Below, piece by piece: positions 1-11,827 of a stretch of DNA of 64,000 bases; positions within the stretch are counted from its first letter, which is position 1; every line of letters begins with the position of its first letter. The notes under the pieces are model-generated. The model was not told the DNA's origin. It saw only the letters and a program-made list of their open reading frames with translations, and searched no databases. The position numbers were made by a program, and so were the translations under genes. The stretch comes from Hymenopellis radicata (taxonomy: Eukaryota > Basidiomycota > Agaricomycetes > Agaricales > Physalacriaceae): NCBI GenBank assembly GCA_015501595.1, contig JADNRX010000178.1:44222-108221 (forward strand), in the 5' to 3' direction.

Positions 1-1
1 T

Positions 2-181
2 TCGAAGCGCGTCATCGCAGATATCAAACGTTCTGATGTCCTGAAAGTACTGTTCCCGAAATCGCTCAACAACGCGTACATGCATACCCGGTTCAGGATC
101 CTTCCGCTGCGTGTAAGTATCTGGGAACTAACTGTACAAGGACAGCCAGGGAAAGGAAGATACGACTACGAACTTAAGTAG
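2..181 (+). CDS. possible 3' end of an unknown gene (partial)
   Basis: From base 2 a frame stays open for 37 codons up to a good splice donor (GTAAGTAT, intron from 113). If an acceptor at 145 is used, 11 more codons (PGKGRYDYELK) follow before TAG at 179-181. The implied intron is only 33 bp, although it has a CTAAC branch-like motif, so the join is doubtful. The upstream part of the gene would lie outside the window. No family was recognised. Confidence 0.25.
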   Translation, partial: SKRVIADIKRSDVLKVLFPKSLNNAYMHTRFRILPLRVSIWELTVQGQPGKGRYDYELK

Positions 182-914
182 AAATTCGTAAAGAAACGAT
201 AAACTATCGTCATTTTCGTGCGATCGCGTTTGATATCCGCCTTAATGGAACAGCTTTGAACTACCGAAGCCGAAGCGAATCTTTGAGGGCGGTTGCGAAT
301 TGCGCGAGTTCTTGGAATTAATATCGGCTACCTGAAAGTTGTCTGATGACCTGCATGAGACTTCTTCAACCACATTCTTGCGGATATCTGCACCGAAGGT
401 ATATAGAGTGGACGGGACGATAGAAATTCTGAGCAGAGGTACAGCTCGGACGTGAGTAAATGGGCTATGCATGTCGTAAAGGGAATTTTCCACATTGCAC
501 TACACTGCACGATATAGCCTACCTTCCCTCGAATCGATGAGTTACTTGATGGGGTAACGGGATCTCCCTTGTCAGTTGCGGCCTCGAGATTTGCATAAAT
601 AACAGGGGAAAAAGTTGATCTTTGTATACAGCCCACATTCGCTTCACATCGCTTGTGACTCCGTGGCCGTATAAAACGTGACTCGTTTTTCTACTCGACC
701 CACCACACACGTTCTTCCTTGACCTCCCACTATCATCAAGTTGTCAAAAATGTGTCAACAAATGGCGTACGTCGTCCCGTGAATACTGTTGGAGCCGTAC
801 TGATCGTGTACAACAGCGAAGGAACGCGATGGACGAAGTGCATGGTTTGTCCACCGTCCACTCACCCTTGACCCAAGTAACACCGCGTTCTGCACGTAGC
901 ACTTTCAACGCCAC
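182..914. other. no supported gene
   Basis: Only short overlapping frames without convincing splice sites or family motifs were seen. Confidence 0.4.
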
Positions 915-1165
915 ATGGTGGTAGCCATTATGGACTGCAATTCAAAACGGTGTTCGCGCAGTCTACAGCACCCAAAGGGCTGTCGCGACCAGCGGTGTAT
1001 CCAAGTAAGAGCGCACTCGGCCGCGGAAGCAAAAACGCGATCTAACCCCTTCTGCAGAGTTTCGGCGCGGAGATCCAGAAGGATATCGACTCTGTCGACG
1101 AGTACTGCTTCGCGTGTCGTGCAGCGCAAGAGAGGGCCCGACGTAACGCAAATACAGCGTCGTGA
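915..1165 (+). CDS. small Cys-rich protein candidate, two exons
   Basis: ATG at 915 opens a 30-codon exon ending at a GTAAGA donor (exon 915-1004). An acceptor TTCTGCAG leads to a second exon (1058-1165) in phase 0, ending in TGA. The 65-residue product has regularly spaced cysteines: two in the N-terminal part, then HPKGC, DQRC, and near the end [10 protein letters not shown]. Such spacing suggests a small metal-binding or disulfide-rich peptide, but no family was recognised and there is no signal peptide. The clean intron and charged C-terminus argue for coding; the small size argues against. It could also be the 3' end of a longer gene. Confidence 0.35.
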
Positions 1166-1985
1166 ACTCCCACCCTATATCATCGTGTTTATGTTTTCCT
1201 CCGAGTCTGTCGCGAGCCCTGCTGTCTGTACTATACATACCCACCCATTACTGTGCATGTTCACCCGAGGTAACATGACATTGACGTCGGTCTCTTGATC
1301 CTGAGAGGAAGAATGGCGCTTAGACGAGTGATCAAATTGTATAAGGACGGTATGTCTGGTGATGAATTTTAAATACCCAGGAGATGGCTTGATAGGCGGA
1401 GGCTTTCGTCCTTCGCACTGCGAGTAGATAGTAAGCATCTTGGAAGATATAACGGTACGCTACCTGGTTCCATCTGTCAAGTTCTAGGCCTAGTTCGCCA
1501 ATTAAGTGTAAGTGTATTTCTCGTTGCTAGAGCACGTTTTTGTTCTTGAGGCGCATGGACACCGTTCAGGTGAACACTCAACATCACCGGATACTGGTTA
1601 GCCTGATCGATGTCGTAACACCGCCACAAACCGCAACGCCTTGGCTATACGGGTAGGGGCATCTGACTAACATCACCACTGTGGGCGAGTAGGTGCGAAC
1701 ATGCTTCAACATGGCCGCAGAAACCCGGACGAAGGATGTGCCTTGCTCCATTAACCCGGTATACGAACGAAGGCTTGAGGCACTGATCTCAGAGAACAGA
1801 GGAAACGCGTTGCCATTATAGAGCGTGCTGGCTGTCTTTGAACTCTAAAGAAGTCATCTGATAGAGTCAGGTTGCAATCCGATACATGCCTTTCTGCGCG
1901 TACGCCTTTCTTTACTTAACTTGCTGGCTACAAAACGAACGAATGGGCGCGGCACAGAGAGATAGGCAGGATAAGAGGCGCAACG
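1166..1985. other. intergenic, nothing identified
   Basis: No long frame with good splice sites is seen. It probably holds the upstream region of the gene starting at 1986. Confidence 0.4.
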
Positions 1986-3942
1986 ATGAAGCGCTTTAGC
2001 GTGCGGTCATCGCAAAATCCACGAAAGACGGCAACAAGACACAGGGCAGTTGTGCAGGTAAGCTCAGACTCTGCCGCGCGTATTCGACAGAGAGCGCATT
2101 TGAAGGTGATGGCGGAGAAAGAGACTGAACGTGGTATCACGTGCGTCCGATGCCTGGCCAACAACCACAACACCTGAACAGCTCAGGTTGCTCTATCCAA
2201 TACTCCGAAGGCAAAGGACGCGGCGTATACGGTTTGTAAATCGGTTCCATCACGTTCTACAGCAGCCAGTAATCTCTTGACAGCTAATCGGCGTATTCCA
2301 AAACAGACAACGATTGAGATCAGTCCAGTCCTGCTTTTCTCGTCCGACGAATACGAAAACCATGGCAAGCACACCATTCTTGATCATTATACCTTCAATT
2401 GGAGAGACGGGAGAATGGCCTTAGCCTTGGGACTCGGTACAATTTCTCTTTTTCAAGCCAAGACCGATGTTTATGTCCATATACAGGTTCTCTCTTCAAT
2501 CATTCTGATGTTCCGAACGTTTCGTACGAACTAGATCATTCAACGGATTCTATTCGTTATATCACGACCCGCGATATTGAATCGGGGCAGGAGCTGTGCA
2601 TTTTCTACGGGCATCAGCTCTGGTTTGCCGATGCCAATGGGTCGAGTCAGAATGGCGCTCATGTCTCTGAGGATGACGAGTTCAGCGCACTCCCTATGAT
2701 TATAGAAAACGAAAATAATCCCGAGGACATCGTCGCAGAAGCTGATCTGCCATTTACAAGGCTCAAGCCGCCCCCAGAAGAGGAAGATATGGCAAGCATA
2801 AGAACAGGTAAGTGTTTTTATGTCCATTTCGTTGCGCCTCTGACCCATGACAGTGCACGCATGGGTAGTTGACGTACCAGATCCAAGGCATCTGACAATT
2901 TTGCTCAAGTAAGTCTCCACAATTGCACTCAAGAAGATGTCGTACAGAGCAGCTAGCATCGGCCGATCTGTCCTTTCTGTCCGTGACTGCTGCTTTTCCT
3001 TGAAAAGTGTGGGTTTGTCCCATTCCTTTGCGTAAACAGGAGTCACAGGGTGGTAGCAAAGAATACGCACCCCCAGTTGCGACTAGCGTCTCACAAATAC
3101 AGAAAACCTGATACTGTCCACAGATGGCTCAAAAAATCCGGCCTAGATAGCGAAGACTTGGGGCACCTCAAACGCGTTCAAAAGCAAGACGGTCAGACGC
3201 GCTTCCTTCTGACAGCCCTACCAACATGCCCGCCCCTCCCAGCGGAGCTCGAGCTACCCGAACCTCTTCTCCTCCCCGTACCCGCATCAGCCGCCCTCAC
3301 CCCAACGCAACTCGCTCTGAAGTCGACCCTGTGGCCGACGATATACGCGCCACGACGTAAAGGCGAACCAGAACCATGGACGCACGGCAAGACGACATGG
3401 GCGACGCGCGCTATGAAACACACCGTCGCAGAAGCGCGCAGGGCGCGCGCCAGAGGAGAGGTCCGTCAGTCTTTAGAGAAGTAGCAACAAAAACCTGACT
3501 ACTTTACTAGCTCCCGATTGCCGCACATGTGCCAATCCCCTACGACACCACCGATCCCCTTTTCCGCCCCATAACAGCATCAGCGTGCGATAGCCGCACA
3601 TCCACCGCGCATCCTCTCCGCCACGGTTGCCAGAACCTCGTCAGAGCCATCGGGGACCAGCAGGGTGTCCCGTCGGGCGAGGTCAACGGCGCCAACTACC
3701 TCTTGACGTCGCTCTCCCTCTTCATAACGCACGAGCCATGCATAATGTGCAGCATGGCACTGCTGCACTCCCGCGTCAAAGAGATCTTCTACATCCTTCC
3801 GATGGACAAGACCGGCGGATGCGGAGGTGCGACGTGCCTGCCTACCCTGCCCGGCGTCAACCACCGCTTCGCCATCTGGAGGTGGAATCAGAACGGCATG
3901 CATGTCGATGACATACGTCTAGACGACGCTATTGATGTATAG
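1986..3942 (+). CDS. TAD3: SET domain / tRNA adenosine deaminase subunit Tad3 fusion
   Basis: Tad3 is the non-catalytic partner of Tad2 in the enzyme that converts wobble adenosine 34 of tRNAs to inosine. Six exons fit well: 1986-2057, 2187-2436, 2487-2807, 2854-2908, 3124-3460, 3511-3942. Exons 2-3 encode a SET-like domain: IEISPVLLF, then GLGSLFNHSDVPN across a splice junction, then GQELCIFYGH. Exons 4-6 encode the Tad3 part: WVVDVPDPR, DLGHLKRV, KSTLWPTIYAPRRKGEP, then the deaminase core HPLRH, THEPCIMCSMALLHSRVKEI and LPGVNHRFAIW. The zinc ligands are H of HPLRH and the PCxxC cysteines. The catalytic Glu of active deaminases is absent, as is normal for Tad3. The exon 3-4 join is in frame with no stop, so one fused product is predicted. 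The first exon and ATG are less certain. Confidence 0.82.
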
Positions 3943-6900
3943 TACTGATAAATTATGTCTGCAGAGGTATTGTAATAGGTATGCGACGTGAAGGGATAAG
4001 GATAAGAAATGCAAACAGAGCAAGAAAATGCAGAAAATGAGTAAGAACAGTTCGTAATGTCGGTGATCATGATTTGGCTTTCCCCTTGCCCGCCCTTCCT
4101 TGCCCTTGCCCTTCGATGCCGGCGCCAGAACCGTCTCGACGATATCAACCTCACTGTCAGACGAGCCCGCAACAGTCGCATCGTCCGTCATCTTGTCCTT
4201 TTCCTTTCCCTTCTCCTCCGCCTCCTTCTGCTCCTTCTGCTCCTTCCACGTGCGCCACCCCGATGACAAACTCGTGGCCTGCGCTTTCAGATCCTCGCGC
4301 ATATTCGGAATGAGCTGCGCCTTCCACTCTCTCTGCTTCACATCCTGTGCTAGTTTGCGCTAGACACAGCTTCAGCTTTACAGTCTTCGCAAATATAGAA
4401 GCGAGAATACATACCGCGTGGCTGACATCAAAGTAGTGGTCCGGATCAGACATGAATGTTTCGACAAAGTGTATAAGATAGAGTCCGCAATCGCAAAAGT
4501 TGGGCTGCACAGGCACCTAGAAACGAAACGTGAGTACAATGACCGTCATGGCAAAGAAATTGCGACTCACAGACGCAGACTTGCCCACAGCCTTGCTGGT
4601 GTTCGCCATTTGCAGCTTGTCCTGGGCTTCCATACACAAGTACGCCGCAAGTATATTAACCGCTTTCGGGTGTGGGGACCCAAGAGAGTCAAGGGTAAGA
4701 ATCGTAGTCCTAAAGTTCAAACATCAGTTCTGTAGGGGGGCGACAATGAAGGGTAGCAGCGCACGTTGGTCGTTCGTACGGGGAGCAGGAGGAATCGGCT
4801 TCGGCCCCGCTTTCTCTTTCCTTTTTGCCGTCCTTCTTGAAACGTGAAGACCCGCTCTCCACCTCTCCAACCACCTCGATATCCGAGTCCTCGAGCGCAT
4901 CCGATTTCCGTTTGCGAAATTTCCCACCAGCGCCGTAGAACTGCGCAGGAGGGATACTAGAACCAGCGGCCGACGTCGATGCTTCGCCAGTTACAGTTTT
5001 CGGAGGCTCAGTGTCTTCGTCGTCACTATCCAGTACGGGCGCAGGCCTAGGCCGTTTTAATCTACCAGTAACCATTTCGGAGACGGTCGGCGACAATCCT
5101 CGTGCGGGCGCAAGATGCATATCCTCGTCTGGAGTTTCACTTCGCGCCTCCATATCTACATCGTCCAGCAAATGAGCCGGTGTCGGAGTAAGAGGTGAAG
5201 AGCCCATAGCAACGTCGGTTGATGTATTGGTCGGCGGAGTACAAGGTCGACTGTCCAAGCCCATTTCCTGCGACATTCGAACGAGGCCGTCTACTTCCAG
5301 CACTTCTTGGGCGTCACTTGAAAGCGCAATCGGCGACTGCTCAGTATTGCCGGTGGTAGTTTCTTGTTCTAAGGGTGTGTCCTGCACGAGAGACACGGCT
5401 TCCTTGATGGAGCCTGCTCTGCCTGGCGCTGCTTCGCTCTTGTAGACGGTGAATGGTGCTCTGGAGGAGGTAACAAGACATGTTGAGGATTACATATAAC
5501 GGCCAGATACCAATGATAACTATAGATGGTGAAAATCATTACTTCGGATAACCAGGTAAGAAAAAACAACGCACTTCTCATTGATGGGAACAAATAGATA
5601 TTTCTTTGAGAATATATCAACCTTGGAGGTCCACCGCCGTACTTGTTGGTATCCTTCCATCTCCTCGCCTCTGAGAAGACATGCCATTAGCCATTTAGCA
5701 CGAGAAGGCAACGCTTGAGACTTACTTCTTCGTTTTGAGCTTCCCGTAAAAGAAAGAGCTGAATACATAAACCTCTTTGAACAAGTTCGGTTTCTCCTTC
5801 GCAAGTTTGGTGAGCCATAATCTGTGTTTCAAGAGGGTAAGCAGCTACAAAAATTATTCTGGACCGTAGCACATACTTCAGTCCAAATTCAATCAGATTG
5901 TCGTTCAGGAACTCGCCAGGTCCCAACCGGCCGATATCGCTTCTGTTCAAGTTGACGGCACCAGGCATACCCCAAGGATACACAAGTATGCTGGAGACAT
6001 AGACTTCAGATGTAGCTCATGAAATATGGACATACCACTCACATTTCGTCTGCCTTCTCTATGGGTTGCTTCTGAATGGCTTGCTCGACTGCTCTATTAT
6101 GCTCCGCCGATTGACGTTGTGAACGGCGTAGCGGCGCCGCGCTGTGATTCAAGTCAACATAAAAGATGACGGAAAAAAAGTCAGTCAACTCACGCGGTAC
6201 TCGTGCTTGCACCTTCGTTGCTTTCTCGGCGCGGCTGGTCCGTTACTTGTGAAGAGATCAACATATGCGAACCCCTTATGTACGACGACTCACTTCCTCT
6301 TGTGCCATTTCTCGACTTTCGCCTTGAATTCCGGACTTTCTGGTTCTTCGTCCGAGTCTGGCCCTAAGCGCTTAGACATATCAGGTTTCTTGACGGTCCT
6401 CCGTGGATTGGGACCCGCTTCCCCAGTCTCAATGTCCGTCCTTAGATTCGTCACACTCTCCCAAAGTGTCTTGGAATTCCTACGAACAATTAACTATCTA
6501 GCTGGGAAGGCAATTATAAAGAATTCAGACCTGACAACATTCCGCCGTGGTATTTGTTCCACGAGCCACTTAAAAAAAGCATCGTAGTCGCCATTCGAGC
6601 AATCTCTATCTCGACTGCTGACTTTGAGACACAGTTGCCGGTCTACGTCCAGTTCTGGTGTCATGTCAGTGCAGATCCCTAGGGCCTTGAGGAGCACGTA
6701 CCGCTGCTGCCCCAAGTCAGAATGAAGACAGGTAGGCGAGAATCGTCTGTTGAATACTAGAGTACTTATTAGCGCTGATCAAGCCAAACGAGCGTAAGTC
6801 ACAGTACCTCTAGAGGTTAAAGTCCTTCACGTCCAGTGCAGGATGATCGTGCCTTGGTAGAGGAAGCTTGTTGTCCTCAACCTTCATCGTGCCGTCTTCG

Positions 6901-8080
6901 GAATTCCAAAGTAGAGTCGATTCGTTGTATTTCCGCCTGCCTACATAAGCCTCCAGCAGAGGCAGCTTGACGGTGTATTTCGCCCGGTTGTTGGACTTGG
7001 GACGATTGTTGGCATTCAAGTTGACCTGAGCAGCATTTCTGGTTGGCGGAATCCTGGACGACTGCATTGCGGTCAATATAGAAAGAAAGACAGAGGAATC
7101 CGAAACAGCCGAACCTTCCCTTTCATAGCATCCTGTTCGCGATCAGTTACAGAGGTCGAAATGGGACATCAAACAGACAAACCTTGGTCTTTATACCATC
7201 CTTCTTCAGGCCATTCCTCTTGCCCATGTTCAGACGATACAAATCTAACCTCGGAACCGATGACTCGTTGTTCTCGTATTGCCGGATTTTCTCCTTGACG
7301 TTCCCGGTGTGGCGTCCATTAAGGTCCTTGGCAGTGATGGGATCGTCTGAGAAGCTGTCGATTTCTTCAACCTCATTATTGGTACCGGAATCTATAAAGG
7401 CTTTCATGCCCACGGAGGAAGGTCCAGGCAAACTGGGAGGGCGCGCTATGTTGGAGAGAGTCTTCCGGCCGGCGTCGATAACCTTGGCTTCCTCAGCGGC
7501 GCCGCGGATGCTATACTGCATGACCTTGCTCAAGTCGGAGAATGATGGTCTCTCCACCTTTTTGCCCAGATCCTCCTCGTCATCTGAAATCTCAATGGGG
7601 TCCATGGGGTCCGGGCCAAGCTTGACTAGCGGATTGTGAGTTGAAAGGGAATTTTATTCGAGCGTGTACTGTCACGCACCACCACCATTATTATGAGCCA
7701 CCTTTCTTTTCTTAATCGGCGGCCTGGCAGTGGGGTCGCGGGTTGCAGCGAGTAGCGTTCGAGACGCAATGGGGTTGCGAAATGTACTCTGTGTCCTGCT
7801 AGCACCAAATGGTCCACTGGCAATACTAGCCTAGGTATCGTGAGGACAATGGAGCGTTGCAAGATGGAGAATGGCGCACTCTACGTTCGTTGGTCGGGAT
7901 TTGTATCGGGGTCCGATCTTGTGTCCACCGCTTGCTAATCAAGAGATGAGCGCGAGAAGGAGCGACTATGGCAGTAACGCACTTGTTGCTGCCCGACGCG
8001 TCTCTGTTATTCGGAGGAGGGGGCGATGCCAGCCCATTAACAACGTCACTCTGCTTCGGTCCTCTCGCGGTCGAGGTCAT
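3919..8080 (-). CDS. ULP2: Ulp2/SENP-like SUMO-specific cysteine protease (C48)
   Basis: This protein should cut SUMO from conjugates in the nucleus. The gene runs from ATG at 8080 through about ten exons (first three 8080-7983, 7825-7680, 7625 on). The N-terminus holds a basic nuclear-localisation-like PPIKKRKV and an acidic IEISDDEED stretch. The peptidase domain starts near 5980 (PGAVNLNRSDIGRLGPGEFLNDNLIEFGLKY). The catalytic His lies in NYHWYLAVI near 5512, the Asp in LTLDSLGSPHP near 4690, and the Gln and Cys in QPNFCDCGLYLIHF near 4480. Between His and Asp is an insert of about 230 acidic, Ser/Thr-rich residues (5396-4710), typical of Ulp2/SENP6-type rather than Ulp1 enzymes. The final frame stays open to 3919 and would overlap the end of the TAD3 gene by 24 bp tail to tail. 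The last ~50 residues look like translated UTR, so the true end may be nearer 4080. Confidence 0.83.
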
Positions 8081-8209
8081 CGTGGAGAAAGCCAGGCGAA
8101 CCGCCCGTAATGCAGCACAGAATGGCGGTTGCAGGTCAAGATGGCGGTCATCCCAAAATAGGAAACTCTATCTCTCAATCACAATATTTATACACATAAC
8201 ACCCTCATC

Positions 8210-9598
8210 CTAGTACAGCGTATTTACGAATCTATAAAAATCCGCAACAAGGTAAAGACTCCCCGCCAACACCACCAATCTATCCCCATCGCCTGCCAAC
8301 GACTCCAACACGCCGCGGAGCCCGTTTTCACCTGCCGCCTCGACCACCTTTACCTCAGTGCCGGGCGCAAGACCGTGTATCGCATCGCGCAAAACCCCCG
8401 GCTCCTCGCACTTTATCCACGGCATACCCTCCGGCAGCGAAAACCCCATCGCAACAACGTCCACATCCACGTTCGGTGGCAATGCCAAGGGAAAGAGTGG
8501 CGCGAGCGTTTCCGCAGGCTTTTTAGGCGGGGAATGCGATAATGCCAGGACATATGTCACGGATATGCGTTTGGAAGGATCGGCGGTCGACAGCAGCTGT
8601 GTCAGATACCGTGCCAGCGTCAATGATGAGGCAGGATTGTGCGCCCCGTCCACTAAAACGGGGAGATCCCGCACTGAGTGAAAAGAAAGCCGTCCAGGCC
8701 ATCGAGTCGCCTCTACGCCAGCTGAAATGACCTCTGCCGTCAAGCGCTGCCGCAGCCCAAGATCAGAACACGACGCATGAGACAGCAGCGCGTCAATCAC
8801 GCCCAGTGCCGTACCCAAGTTCTGCAACTGGTGTGCTCCCCGTAGGGATGTCCGTGCACGAACGGGTTCAGACAGCGAGGGCAGCACACATTCAACAGCA
8901 AAAGGCGGCGGGGGATTCCACGGAGGCGACAACGAAAACGGTGGCGGCTCGGGACCATCAACTGGTACGCTCCACTCCCGCGGTACAACACGGAGCGCCG
9001 GCAGGACATCACCATCGACAACCTCGTTCACCACAGCCGCGACCGCGTCGTGGCTCTGAGGTCCCAACACGAAAGGCTTCCCTACCCGCGCAATAGCTGC
9101 TTTTTCCTTTGCAATCTCAGCCACGGTCGTCCCAAGAAATGCCTGATGATCCAGATCCACCGCAGTTAACACCGAAACTGCAACGCACGAGTCGGGCAGA
9201 ACATTCGTCGCATCCAGACGGCCGCCCAGTCCGACCTCCATCACGACGAAATCGACTTTGGCTTGCTCAAAGATCATGAGCGCAGTCAACGTCAGGACCT
9301 CGAAGCTGCTGATAGGAAGCGCGTGTTGTTTCGACGCGGATTCGACCAAGGCTTTGCAGGAGGAATAGGTCTCAGGATCCACGCTCGCGTTGTTGATGAC
9401 GATCGAGTCGTAAACTGTTAGAAGATGCGGACTGTTGTACCGCCCTACAGACATGCCCGACGCGCCTAGAATCGATGATAAGAAGGCGGAGACGCTGCCT
9501 TTGCCATTAGTTCCCGCTACATGTATTGTTGGCCGAGTGTAAGGTGGGAGAAGCCCATACAGCGCGCATATGCGGTCAAGAGTGAGATCAATAGACAT
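8210..9598 (-). CDS. FOL3: dihydrofolate synthase / folylpolyglutamate synthase
   Basis: This ATP-dependent ligase joins glutamate to dihydropteroate or folates in folate synthesis. The gene is a single uninterrupted frame of 462 residues. Start MSIDLTLDRI at 9598 was chosen because it matches the family N-terminus and an in-frame TGA lies just upstream of the alternative extension. The Mur-ligase P-loop is seen early (IHVAGTNGKGSVSAFL), followed by GRYNSPHL, MEVGLGGRLDATNV, AVDLDHQAFLG, KEKAAIA and LVDGAHNPAS. Length is slightly above that of yeast Fol3. Lack of introns is unusual among its neighbours. Confidence 0.92.
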   Translation of the reverse strand: MSIDLTLDRICALYGLLPPYTRPTIHVAGTNGKGSVSAFLSSILGASGMSVGRYNSPHLLTVYDSIVINNASVDPETYSSCKALVESASKQHALPISSFEVLTLTALMIFEQAKVDFVVMEVGLGGRLDATNVLPDSCVAVSVLTAVDLDHQAFLGTTVAEIAKEKAAIARVGKPFVLGPQSHDAVAAVVNEVVDGDVLPALRVVPREWSVPVDGPEPPPFSLSPPWNPPPPFAVECVLPSLSEPVRARTSLRGAHQLQNLGTALGVIDALLSHASCSDLGLRQRLTAEVISAGVEATRWPGRLSFHSVRDLPVLVDGAHNPASSLTLARYLTQLLSTADPSKRISVTYVLALSHSPPKKPAETLAPLFPLALPPNVDVDVVAMGFSLPEGMPWIKCEEPGVLRDAIHGLAPGTEVKVVEAAGENGLRGVLESLAGDGDRLVVLAGSLYLVADFYRFVNTLY

Positions 9599-9841
9599 GC
9601 TCCGAGCCGGTAGAGGATCTGTGAGGTCCTTGAGTTTACTCTTAGGCCCCAATCAAGAAACGGAAGGCAAGTACCTATTGATCGTGATGGATGTGAAGCA
9701 AGTGCCGATTGGTCAAAGTCCGAACACTGCATTGAATATCGAAAGCTTGACAACTAAAACTAAGAGAGGAATACACGTTTCAATGCAAGTACAACAATTT
9801 GTCCATGTCCATGTCCATGCCCAATGAATATAGCTGGAAAA

Positions 9842-11179
9842 TCAGGCTTTCCCCATCAATTTCTTTCCTTCCTCTATACGTTCTTCGTTATGTGAAAGCT
9901 TGCCCGAAAGGACCTTCACCTCTCCCTTAACCTTGTCCATGAACGTGGACTTCCTTCCCACCGAACCTGTACCTGAACTGCCACTTCCATTCGACCAACT
10001 GCTCGTTTCGGTAGTTTGGGTAGTCAAAGGAGCAGGAGAGGCCTGGTGCGGCGACGATGTGTACGAAGGAGAATCTGGTTCAACAAATTTGGAGTGACCG
10101 GTATCAGGCATCGTCGAGGCCGACGGGGTAACATTGGTGCGACTTTATTGTCCTAGAAGAAAGCAGATTATAAGCAAATGATATGGATGGGAAATGAGAC
10201 CAAGTACAGAAGGAAGAGGCGCGGACGACTCTTCCCGCGCAGTAGCGTACGTACGCCCATCAGGATTGACGGAGGGCGTCGTCTGGCTGAAGTGGTCAGG
10301 ATGTGAGTCACGTACAAGGTGTGTTTCCTTGCGTCCGTTGACTTTCTCGAAAGAAGATTTGGACTTGTGGTCCGGTGGAGTATGGGGTGACGGAAGGCCA
10401 GTCGCTTCACGATGCGAAACTGTCTCTGCCATAGGTGCAGCGTCAACGTTTGGCAAGGGCGTGGGAGGGGGAGTACTAAGATCTGATTCTGTGGTCGTTG
10501 CACTATAAGATGCGGAGCTCGTGCCAGGAATAGATGACATCTCGGTACTCGTTGACCGTCCAGTCAGCTGCCCATCTGAATGGGTGTCACTCCCATCCTG
10601 CGCTCGAGTGCTTACCTCAGACATCGAGACTGGGGATGACTGGGTCTCGTCGCGAGATGTATCAGGGTTGGTAGCAGGGGTGAGGTAGGAGGTTGTAGGT
10701 GGAGATGATTGGGATTCAGCAGCGCGTTCATCGGGAAGCTTGGCGACACTAATCTCGCTAGCGCGTCCCGGAAGAGAACCTACTCCGACACTAGACAGAA
10801 TGTTGCCTTCGATTTCTTGGGAAGGAAGGGAGGTTTGTGGTTTGGACTGGGCACCCGCTGGACAGAAATTAAAAGCACGTTTTTCATGACATAAAGGAAA
10901 CAAACGGAAATACGATGCGACTGCTTGCGGAATATACTGCTTGGCAGTCTCCAACAGACCACCGGAAGACTCTGCTGGTGGCGTATCGACGACAGGATCG
11001 ACGTCGCGGCCATAGTGGCCTGGCATTTTCGGACCGGGAGTGCTCACTGCGGGCTCAATGGTCGGTCGCTGCTGGGCAAGATCTGCTTCCTTCTGAACTG
11101 CGGCAGTGGTGCTCTCTGACCATTCCTGAGCTGGTGTATCGAGGATATCATTGTCGATGAAAGGCGCTTGTGTCGACAT
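9842..11179 (-). CDS. Ser/Thr-rich fungal protein of unknown function
   Basis: ATG at 11179 opens a frame starting MSTQAPFIDNDILDTP with a segment ETAKQYIPQAVASYF, then a long Ser/Thr/Pro-rich low-complexity region with few hydrophobic residues. An intron probably interrupts it near 10850-10910. A second frame (9842-10111) carries a compact charged module, FMDKVKGEVKVLSGKLSHN then EEGKKLMGKA at the C-terminus. I read these as one gene joined by an intron around 10110-10245, because no stop-free start context favours a separate gene and both parts share composition. The exact splice is unresolved; two adjacent genes remain possible. The C-terminal KVKGE..KL motif looks like a conserved fungal module, but its function is unknown to me. 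Confidence 0.55.
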
Positions 11180-11827
11180 GGTGGCGGCGAAGTGTAGACG
11201 GGTCTAAGACCATCGCGCTATATAAGTGCTCTCAAGATGACGCGTATGACGTGAGTGGATTATGACGCGCACTTACCACGCGATCACGATGCACATTGCA
11301 AGTCGTTTCCTATGGATTCGACAGTGTCATAACCCCAGGCAGAATCATCCTAATCGTTGCATTGAAAGGGCGATGCTTATCAGATGAACGATAAGTTCTT
11401 TCGACGCAAATTAACTTCGCGTTCTGCGCCACAAGCACCTGTCAGCTTGGAGCGCGGAGGCATTGTGGTCAATGTAGAGCATCATCAAGCGTTATCTGAT
11501 GTCACAGATATTCTGGTTGGGGCATCTGTTGATAACAAGTGCCATCAGTACATCATAAAGTGAAATATGAGCCACACTGGTGACTGTACAGATCTATGCG
11601 GAAGCTCAATGTGGCGACAATAATCAATCCTACAATGGAACTGGAAAAACGATCGCGCTAAAAACTGAGCCTAGGCGCCTGAATTAATAGTTGAGTTGTA
11701 TCCGAAACAGAACACACCAAGTGGACCTTTCCAACGTTGAATTGCAGAGCATCCGCGACCGAGAAAGGAAGGAAGCCTCCACTTACCAAATAAGGACTGA
11801 TCGCGCTCTCCTCTTACCACTCACAAC
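11180..11827. other. divergent intergenic region
   Basis: This lies between the divergently transcribed Ser/Thr-rich gene and the capping protein gene, so it should contain both promoters. No coding frame was seen. Confidence 0.5.
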
